A stretch of 64,000 nt of DNA from Cyclospora cayetanensis (lineage: Eukaryota; Apicomplexa; Conoidasida; Eucoccidiorida; Eimeriidae): assembly GCF_002999335.1 (NCBI RefSeq), contig NW_020312481.1:124001-188000 (forward strand), read 5' to 3'. The notes below the pieces were generated by a model. It made no database searches, was not told the origin of the DNA, and saw nothing but the letters and a program-made list of their open reading frames with translations. Positions 57,601 to 64,000 of the stretch are shown here, piece after piece (within the stretch, counting starts at the first letter, position 1; the number at the start of each line of letters is the position of its first letter). Made by a program: the position numbers and the translations under genes.

Positions 57601-60600
57601 GCAAAGGGCCTGATGAGACAAAGCCCTCTGACATCGACGCCCTGGGACAAGGTGTGTCTATTCCAGTGCCCCTTCCCAGAAATTCTAGCGCTATGGCCCC
57701 TCTGCACAGCGCTGTATCGACGGAACAGCCTCCACTAGGGCCATCGCGAAATGCAGAAGGAAGACAGGAGCCACCAAGTCCCCTCGACCACTCTAAAGGT
57801 ACCGAGGGCTCCCTGGCAGGCAAATGTGTAGCGGATGTTGGTACCTCAGAACTGAAACCTTTCCATGTTGAGGCAATCCAAGTCGGGCAGCGGCAAGAAA
57901 ACGCCATAGGGAGCTCCGCTGCATCTGTTGCCTCCACAGACGGGGCATTTGCGAAAGGCCTCCTCGGTGCCGTCACGGCCATAGTGGAATGCAATACTCC
58001 AGAGGGGCGATCCTTTGATTCGCTTCGAGAGTGCAGCGTAGGAAGCGGACAGGAGGCATTTAAATCTCTGAAGGGCTTGGAGCCCCGGAAGCCAAATCCC
58101 CACAAAAAAATTGAGGACTACCCTTCTCAGCAAGCGTCATCAGACCTTAGCTGCGCTTCACTTCCGACAATGGTAGCTGGTACCTCTTCTCCAAGGAAAA
58201 GTGACTCCTTGCACCCCACCGAGCTCTTTGAAGAGCCGCTGCTGGAAAAGGGGCTTTGCATGAAAGGAACTCCCGGACTCCCCCGGCATAGCGGAGAATT
58301 CACGCAAACAGACGGGCCCTCTGAGGCCACAGCCGAGAAGCGCTTTTCTAATCGGCAGCTAGAGTTTCCTCCTGACGAGTTGAGAGTCGCCCATGCAGAT
58401 GCTCTTAGAACGGGTGCAAGAGACCTTGCCCATGTGTCTCCCAAGGAATATCCACCCCTCCAAGGGAATCCAGGACGTGAAAGCAGCACGCCTGTATCTG
58501 AGTCTCTTGTGCCGCAAACGCCTACCTGCCACGAGAAAAAGTGTATCGGGCCGGAAGCCCAGAGCTCCCACAACGATGCCCATGGGGAAGGCCACCAAAT
58601 GGAGAGCCCCCACTGTTCTCTGCTCCTTGGAGAAAGTCTAGGAAACCTAATGCCTTTGCTACTGCAGGAATCAGACACCCTTAGAGGGTCTCCGAGCTGC
58701 CAGCCCTCTCTGAATCCCCCATTGCCAACGGACCATCAGCAACCCCAAGTAGCTGTGGGGCCCCATCAGTCTGGAAGGCCCCTGGGGTCTCTTAGCTCCC
58801 AAAGCTCACCCAATCCCAAGGGGCCGCTGGCCACAGGAAACCCAAAAGACTCCCTGGCAGGTGTAGAATTGCAGCAAGGCATATCCGCAAAGGCCTTCGC
58901 AAATACAAAATTTTCTCTCACGTCGCTGCCCTCTGAAGGACCCCATGGAACAGACATAGCCGAGCAGAAAAGCCAACAGGGGGCCGAGCCGAGGCCCCTG
59001 ACGCCAGAGGCCTCTCTAAATTCCGAGCTTTTCAGGGATCCGCCTGCAGATTCACCCATGGAGGGGCCTGTGGTGCCTCACGCCTCAGTGCTGTCCCAAG
59101 GCTCTCAGGAGTGTTTATGTCCTCGGAGCTTCCAAGGGCCCCAAGATCCTGCGGGCTTACAGGGTTCCCAAAGCGATAAGGAGGCGTCAAAGCTCACGCG
59201 GCATCCTGAGGAAAAGGATATATCAAATGCCCAAGTGCCCGGGGGCCTCGAGAGTCCTTGTAGCCCTCGAGACCACATGGGACCTCTGAAGTTCGTGGAC
59301 TCTTTGGAGAGCTGCAATTTCCAGGGGTCCTTGCGGAACGAAGAGGCCGCCCTTCGCGTCCTAGAAAGCCCGCCCAGTCCCATGGACTCTAAAGAGGCCC
59401 CCTACACTCTAAACATACGCGAGCCCCTCATGGTGGAACACCCTGAAGAAAGTAAGAACACTCAAGTGCCTGCAGACCTCCACGAGGCTACAGGCCACCG
59501 TGCGGCGCCACCGAATAAGCTGAGCAGTAAAGATTCCACATTACTCGCAGAGCCTCAGCCTTCGGTAGATGCAGTAGAAGCATTCGATGTGTCGGCCCTT
59601 CACGGCTGCAGCAATTCTTCCGCTGAGGCTGACGGCAAGCCTGGTGGAGGGGCCTCGGATCCGGTGGGGAGCCCAGACTTCCCTCCTCCTGAGGACCCCA
59701 TGAGTGAGGTGCAGGATACACGAAGCTGTGGAGTCCGTACGAAGACAGCTGACATGTTTTCTGGATCAGTTCAGTGCCTTAAGCCATGGAGCACCTCTTC
59801 ATATGCTTCGAAGGTCTCAGAGCTACCTGAATTTCAGATCGCTCCCCAACGCTTCTCTTTAGGGGGCCCCGAAGAACCAGATGAGGGCACTTGCCTTTCT
59901 GTGAACCTAAAGATGGCATTTTCTTTTCCCCAAAGGGCGAGGCCACTTGCTGCAAGCCCAGTGCGCTCTGTGTCTCTGGGAGTTCTACCTGCTGCAACCG
60001 ATAAGGCGGGCCTGGGGGCCCTTGACGCCGGGCAAAGTCATGAAATGGTGAGGCCTCGTGAATTTCCGGAGCAACAATTACGCACAGCCGGAAGCTTCTC
60101 ACAGGCCAACAAAGCAGAACACAAGGAGGCCCTAAAGGCCCCAGAGTCCATAATGGCCGAAGACCTAGCAGAGACAGGCGAAGAGAAGGGGCCTTCCATT
60201 GTCTTGACAGGTCATTGTGCCTCAGCAGAAGCAGCAGTTGCTGCTGTGAAGCCAGAATGCGATACGGAGACTAATTTCAGAGAGCCGCATATGGTTGCCC
60301 CGAATGACTCGAGTTTCGGAAAGAGCAAATGGCGCATGCCTTTTGCCTCGGGGGGTGGCTTGCGTCAGCCAGTGCCTTCTGGAGGGCTCTCTGAGGCTCT
60401 TGAACTCCTTTCTGCAAAGCGCAGCAGCAGGAGCACAACTGAAGATTGCGGAGCAGCACAAGGGGAGCCACAAGGATATATCTTGAACAACTTGCTCGTT
60501 AAGCATGCACCCATATCTGCCCCCATACCGGCATTAAGGCCCCTTAGCAATGTTTTAACTGTACCGGCATTGTCCTGCAAGAGCAAAAACGCCACATCGC

Positions 60601-62621
60601 CCTTTCAGAAGCTTCCCGCAGGGTCAGTTGGGGACGTGCCTGAAGGAGTTCTGACAAGAGCAGCACCAGCAGATATTCGGGACAGTGAGGGGGCCTTAGA
60701 GATAAGCCCTCCAGCTCAGTGTCCATTAACTGATGACTGTGACCCCAAGAACCTTCAGGTCCTCTGTAGGGAGCGTGTGGTGTATGGGATCCCAACCCGC
60801 CCCCAGAGGATGCCATCACCAGCAATGATTAGGGCCTCGAGGCCCCCGTCAACAGTCCAAGCAAGGCCCCCAGAGAATTCTGCTCTCCTAGTGCGTGCTC
60901 AGGCCCCCCAAGCGCAGCCAATTATTAAAGATCCCCTGTATGGCTCGCCGCTCTCCTTGCCTGCCCCTATCGGACCTCAGAATCCCAGTGAAGAGAGGCG
61001 CGCTTTCCCAGCACAAACGGGCCACACGCTTCAGTTGAACCAGCTGCCTGCAGGTTCTGCCTTATTTGAGGGTCCCTCGATCAGCGCAAGCAACTACGAA
61101 TCCACCCAAGGAACTCAGCAGCCCCTTAAGGAGCCCTCTGCGAGACCTCCATTAACGCAGCCCAGGCCCCTCACCCTATGTAAAGAATCCTCAGCGGGCT
61201 TCAATGCCTGCTCAGGGTCGACCAGACCCTCAGCCCGAGCATCCAGCACTTTGCCTGCTAGGCATTTGCCTATGCAGATTTGGGGTAGGCCAAGGGCATG
61301 CGGAGGAACAGAGCACAGCAACGTCCCACCTTTTGCGCCACCTTCCCTTCACCACGCAGGTGCTTCAGTAGCATGGAGAGCCCCTGTCACTTATGCACAG
61401 AGGGCTGAGCTAGTGCAACGGAGGAACCCTGGGGAGGGCAGCAGGACAGAGGCAGACAGTGGCTGGGAAACAAATAAGGAGGACCAAATAGGAGGTATGC
61501 CGCCAGTTTTTTCAGGGCAGAGGCCAGTAACAAGGCCGCAGCCTTCGGATTCGCTCTTCAGCCCCTCACCGGTGGTCCTGTCATCGCATTCTTCACCGCC
61601 TCCTGCAACGTCACTTTCGGCCTTGCGTGGCGCTTTTCCGGTTGCATGGAAACCCCTAGAAGCTGCAGCGCAAAGACCGCAAGCCATGAGGCAGTACACT
61701 TCCGTATCAGCAATGAGCCCTGCACAGAGGCCCCTGTCTAGTGTTCCTGCTTCCAGCGCTGCTGAGATCTGTACTAGGTCCTCCTCCGCCAGCGCTTCTA
61801 CAGGCGATATCTCTGTACCTCCCTGCCTCCCATCGGACCGAGATTCTCGGGTCCCGTGGAGGCCATCATGGCCTCAGTACGCCCCCTCAAATCCACAAAG
61901 CCACTCGGCAGCAAATGCGTGTAACGCACAGCAGCACCAACAGCAGCAGACTGGCGTCTCGCCCCAAGTCTTAACGACAACAGGCACAATCCCCCCGGGA
62001 TCCCTGACAACCATCGCACCCCCCCACAATGCTCCTTCAATGCCTTATGCCCCGCCACGACGGAGTCCAAGGCCTCCAGGAATGAGGAGTAGCAGACCCT
62101 TTCCCATGCCCTTATCCCGAACACCCAGTACCACCCTTGCACATAAGCCCGTAGGAGGTGTGGAGCAACCACTCCCTGCTCATGCGGTCTCCCGGCCAGT
62201 GAGGCCCTTCCCTGGGCACCCCAGGAAGCCTTCTATGCCGAATTCTGAAGCCCCTAGCGTGGTGTGCCAGGGCCCTGCCGAGGCCCTGCACTCTTCTCCG
62301 CCTTCCGCGATGCCGATAAGGCCTTTATTAAGCACTGCCTTTCGGGGGCCTAGGATGCCTCCACCCCGACCAAATGCGGACCAACTGGCGTGCAGCCAAA
62401 TTGCTACCAGGGGTCACGTTCGTCCTGCACCAGCCAACAGACCCAAACTGGAAGGCGCCACCTTACTAAATGGATTTCCTGTGGAGCCTCTGGCTCCAAG
62501 GAAAGACGACTCGTTGTCACTGCCACCGGCAAGAGGAACAGCATCCGTCGAAAGTGTGCTTGAAGCCCATGCCACGGCTATTCGGGAACCCCCTTCAACA
62601 GCAGTAGCGAGACCCTCATAG
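54687..62621 (+). CDS. Giant disordered Ser/Pro/Glu-rich protein (2644 codons open), unknown
   Basis: A single uninterrupted frame of 7.9 kb, by far the longest in the window, from ATG 54687 to TAG. An acceptor directly before it (cacatgtag at 54683) means that it may be the last exon of the preceding gene. About the first 2000 residues are low in aromatic residues and rich in Glu, Ser, Pro, Gly, Ala and Leu, with many loose repeats such as PRSFQGPQDPAGLQGSQ and SLSSQSSPNPKGPLATGNPK. The last ~600 residues switch to Pro/Arg/Ser/Ala-rich sequence with recurrent R-P-x and S-x-P strings (MRSSRPFPMPLSRTPS; SRPVRPFPGHPRKPS). I see no folded domain, signal peptide or membrane helix. Being open for 2644 codons shows coding selection. 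A scaffold, a cytoskeletal linker, or a regulatory protein are all possible. Confidence 0.75.
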   Translation: MGTSEEQSCEPVAAVISPNSSAKSCCGGDPLSLAADPKTLCREVLCASAERFRGTTASPEGCQYDSPLAVSDEERSLFERLTPFPGVLTQANGEATAFGGEKDQPFPEHERSQGAPVDWSTEEVRPAANIGDPICEFDPRIPMPAESRESAAEEEQYAVEKKRAERQQHISAGEQPSAPWGGDAGQHAPEEAATVKEDQASLQDHKSIKEAVAGRRNFGEHTAQSAFLSGEVTAGQALLARKHDAAVEGLCTPEHSVVGALGSLPASSAQAYAIAEAQPKALPGLRHSREELASGSVSLELLEGSETYEASGREHQGGFSRSQEICEAFQADASKAFLLEGMEQQKEGLLGAPIPKDSPYPPSLPGQLPCEGAFLLKDTDKIQGEDESGSSPPNCQEGLLVSKKSLLPHPCAQVPPEVQQSVETCCPPEPHGGPNMEHCRNEDNDEGPQILREDFLSRMPGSSLPLTPAARRFEDNLQEGLPGAGQWTNPETGSRSLEIPNYTDVVATDAHRRAPKEITQEASTDSRCAPQDKSIQKAPDTLLAGLAPCQETPEKDHVLSLPDGVKDDREEWGETGQQLATGNEEGGTKGLAADDKNEVDNCQETPNSPSYPCKRQPVQALPVISRASSFPTGLPSFRDRCMAENRTSLQRRANSFCESPRLALEGGCPSASEALQGLALFLHIRSNSPSSAPLIKVGKGLHECAAAQSEASNGENDHALAVETPRKAPLHTRAPEASGPKANEVGGVSEKTMAMHLPRAPVSAVLTHIPQGGSFMPCQVNECHNESNLAEAPAENFMLQDRGRPQKTPEERAADSSEEYQEFCLVSGGGQEAYCVNTGDAPPSEEVRTLLDLAEAAGCSSAAGDATNFLAEACTECSNACMDRAEGEAAEATAVNAMPSINVEQSTGEAKGTAVGALEDTAECLVGPQGENKEASMVVAVSPFDSASAAQEPIGGRIANETAVDVALSTERKGPDETKPSDIDALGQGVSIPVPLPRNSSAMAPLHSAVSTEQPPLGPSRNAEGRQEPPSPLDHSKGTEGSLAGKCVADVGTSELKPFHVEAIQVGQRQENAIGSSAASVASTDGAFAKGLLGAVTAIVECNTPEGRSFDSLRECSVGSGQEAFKSLKGLEPRKPNPHKKIEDYPSQQASSDLSCASLPTMVAGTSSPRKSDSLHPTELFEEPLLEKGLCMKGTPGLPRHSGEFTQTDGPSEATAEKRFSNRQLEFPPDELRVAHADALRTGARDLAHVSPKEYPPLQGNPGRESSTPVSESLVPQTPTCHEKKCIGPEAQSSHNDAHGEGHQMESPHCSLLLGESLGNLMPLLLQESDTLRGSPSCQPSLNPPLPTDHQQPQVAVGPHQSGRPLGSLSSQSSPNPKGPLATGNPKDSLAGVELQQGISAKAFANTKFSLTSLPSEGPHGTDIAEQKSQQGAEPRPLTPEASLNSELFRDPPADSPMEGPVVPHASVLSQGSQECLCPRSFQGPQDPAGLQGSQSDKEASKLTRHPEEKDISNAQVPGGLESPCSPRDHMGPLKFVDSLESCNFQGSLRNEEAALRVLESPPSPMDSKEAPYTLNIREPLMVEHPEESKNTQVPADLHEATGHRAAPPNKLSSKDSTLLAEPQPSVDAVEAFDVSALHGCSNSSAEADGKPGGGASDPVGSPDFPPPEDPMSEVQDTRSCGVRTKTADMFSGSVQCLKPWSTSSYASKVSELPEFQIAPQRFSLGGPEEPDEGTCLSVNLKMAFSFPQRARPLAASPVRSVSLGVLPAATDKAGLGALDAGQSHEMVRPREFPEQQLRTAGSFSQANKAEHKEALKAPESIMAEDLAETGEEKGPSIVLTGHCASAEAAVAAVKPECDTETNFREPHMVAPNDSSFGKSKWRMPFASGGGLRQPVPSGGLSEALELLSAKRSSRSTTEDCGAAQGEPQGYILNNLLVKHAPISAPIPALRPLSNVLTVPALSCKSKNATSPFQKLPAGSVGDVPEGVLTRAAPADIRDSEGALEISPPAQCPLTDDCDPKNLQVLCRERVVYGIPTRPQRMPSPAMIRASRPPSTVQARPPENSALLVRAQAPQAQPIIKDPLYGSPLSLPAPIGPQNPSEERRAFPAQTGHTLQLNQLPAGSALFEGPSISASNYESTQGTQQPLKEPSARPPLTQPRPLTLCKESSAGFNACSGSTRPSARASSTLPARHLPMQIWGRPRACGGTEHSNVPPFAPPSLHHAGASVAWRAPVTYAQRAELVQRRNPGEGSRTEADSGWETNKEDQIGGMPPVFSGQRPVTRPQPSDSLFSPSPVVLSSHSSPPPATSLSALRGAFPVAWKPLEAAAQRPQAMRQYTSVSAMSPAQRPLSSVPASSAAEICTRSSSASASTGDISVPPCLPSDRDSRVPWRPSWPQYAPSNPQSHSAANACNAQQHQQQQTGVSPQVLTTTGTIPPGSLTTIAPPHNAPSMPYAPPRRSPRPPGMRSSRPFPMPLSRTPSTTLAHKPVGGVEQPLPAHAVSRPVRPFPGHPRKPSMPNSEAPSVVCQGPAEALHSSPPSAMPIRPLLSTAFRGPRMPPPRPNADQLACSQIATRGHVRPAPANRPKLEGATLLNGFPVEPLAPRKDDSLSLPPARGTASVESVLEAHATAIREPPSTAVARPS

Positions 62622-63945
62622 TCTCCAGCGTTGTCTGGCCACCCCTTTGGTCTTGCCGCGTCGAAGGACGCGTCAAATTTTTCTTTTTGTTCTACAGCTT
62701 GAGTCCCTTACGCTAAAAGCTGATGCCCTATACTTCCACTCAGATGTATGGCTCTCTTTGCAGCGTGGAGGGTTAAGCCCCTCTCCTTTGTCATAACACT
62801 CTACTTTAAATGACCACGGATGCCCTGAAACCTCATCAGCTACCTCAGAACTCGCCCCTCGCAGCGAGATTCTCCCTGTGGGGACTCCCTGTCCTTATAG
62901 ACTGCAGCAGGTAGCACATCCTAGGCCTTGTCTGTGTGTCAAAGAGTCGGAGGCCCTCCAGAATCCCCTTGGGCACCCCTCTCTCTCCAACTACGTAACG
63001 CTAGCTGCACGCTCTAAAGGGTCCTCCAACATATGCCGCTACTCAGTGACTGAGACCTCCCCCTGTAGCAATACCCTGGGTGACACCAGCCCCCTTAGGG
63101 CACTGCTGCAAGGAACACCTGGCCTTTTTTCCGACTAAAAAAGTTCAGGAAGTAACTAAGTGTTGTCTTTTTGAGCTCCGAGCCCTTCCCCTTATCCTGT
63201 ACCCCTGTAGGCTCCTTAAAAGCTTCCAACTTCATTCCAACTGGCAAGTCTACCTAGGAGATGGTGCATCGTTAATTACTTGCTGATCCATTGCTATTTG
63301 TGTCGCCCCACGAAGACAATTTGCGTCGTAGCCACGAAGCCTGCACGCCTCATTAGTTAGACAGGGAGAAGTGGCGATGAAACCAAAAACAAACGATTTT
63401 GCCTTGAAGGTCCTCTTATGCTGGCTAGGCCTCTAACCCCTTATCCACACTATTCGTTGGCGGGCGCAGCCCATTGGGCACCTGCAGCCCTCAACGGCCC
63501 CCCTTTGATCCACAGGACTCACTAAACCTCAGGCTTCAACAAAGTGGCCGGTGCCTGCCAACTGTCTAGGGTTACCAAGGCTTTAAGAAATTAGTATAAT
63601 GTTGAGGCTGAGATGCGCTATGTAGTGTCCTAGTTTTATCAAAATAATGAGCCGAGCTCCTATTCTTTAGGCATATTGCCGGACGCAAAAAGTGCATTCA
63701 ACACTTTTGGTGTAGAATTGCAGACTTGAATGGTCAGTGTTTGGTATCGATTATGTTTCCAGTCGCTTTCATCCGTACATAGTTCCCCTTATATCGCGTA
63801 TTTGCTTTAAAAAGGTGTAAATGGTACGAAAAAGCGCAGAAGACAACGAGGGCCTCTAAGCCGCAAACACAAGGATGCCCTTGCCCAACTGCATGTGAAC
63901 CACTTTTCGACGCAACGTCAGTATTTTTAACCGCCTCGCGCTGCC
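62622..63945. other. Intergenic stretch, no gene seen
   Basis: This includes the 3' flank of the giant ORF and the 5' flank of the gene at the right edge. A TTTTTAA string lies 20 bp before the next ATG. No repeat or RNA gene was recognised. Confidence 0.5.
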
Positions 63946-64000
63946 ATGAGTGCTGCTGCTGCTACAGGAGAAAAGCATGTCTACTCGCTCTCAAACCCCT
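63946..64000 (+). CDS. Start of a further gene, cut by window edge
   Basis: ATG 63946 in CTGCCATGAG opens a frame reading MSAAAATGEKHVYSLSNP to the end of the window. Codon choice and composition look coding and the start context is good. Eighteen codons are too few for a family call. Confidence 0.45.
   Translation, partial: MSAAAATGEKHVYSLSNP

Overview
The window looks like a nuclear contig from an apicomplexan, most likely an eimeriid coccidian (Eimeria or Cyclospora type). This rests on protein-coding genes cut by many GT-AG introns with matching phases, CAG/CAA tracts that encode polyglutamine or polyalanine, ribosomal proteins of coccidian type, and an outer-dynein-arm docking protein of the kind needed by flagellated microgametes. 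Nothing bacterial, viral or organellar was recognised. Genus and species are inferences; no search was run.

Layout. 1-3933: a divergent pair of DNA-maintenance genes, DNA polymerase eta (complement, cut by the left edge) and an RMI1-like OB-fold protein (plus), share a ~0.7 kb promoter region. 3934-8634: an AT-richer stretch with no gene I can support. 8635-13970: a 61-residue single-pass membrane microprotein (complement) opposite a 12-exon UTP18 gene. 14.9-18.0 kb: a polyglutamine-rich unknown protein and a small unknown with a possible zinc-binding fold. 18.7-23.1 kb: divergent ribosomal protein genes uS9 (RPS16) and eL13 (RPL13), the latter with a GC-AG intron and a candidate intronic C/D snoRNA. 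24.4-26.9 kb: an unknown coiled-coil protein with two copies of a Q-G-x-P-Y-x-P-Y-x-P motif. 28.6-30.8 kb: a dual-specificity phosphatase. 33.9-38.4 kb: an unknown coiled-coil protein and a RING-like zinc domain exon. 40.9-43.6 kb: a three-finger CCCH protein. 46.5-49.1 kb: an ODA docking complex coiled-coil subunit (DC2/CCDC63/CCDC114 type). 49.2-62.6 kb: very long, disordered, Glu/Ser/Pro-rich coding sequence with a 2644-residue open stretch. A new gene opens at 63946.

The recognised genes are mainly housekeeping (translation, pre-rRNA processing, DNA repair) plus regulatory and cytoskeletal proteins. There are two obvious functional clusters: polymerase eta beside RMI1, and two ribosomal proteins head to head. 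Exon structures were built by hand from splice signals, reading phase and family similarity. Where all exon phases close and the protein aligns with the family throughout (UTP18, RPS16, RPL13, the CCCH protein, the phosphatase, the ODA protein) I am confident. In the disordered genes, exon borders and even gene number remain open.
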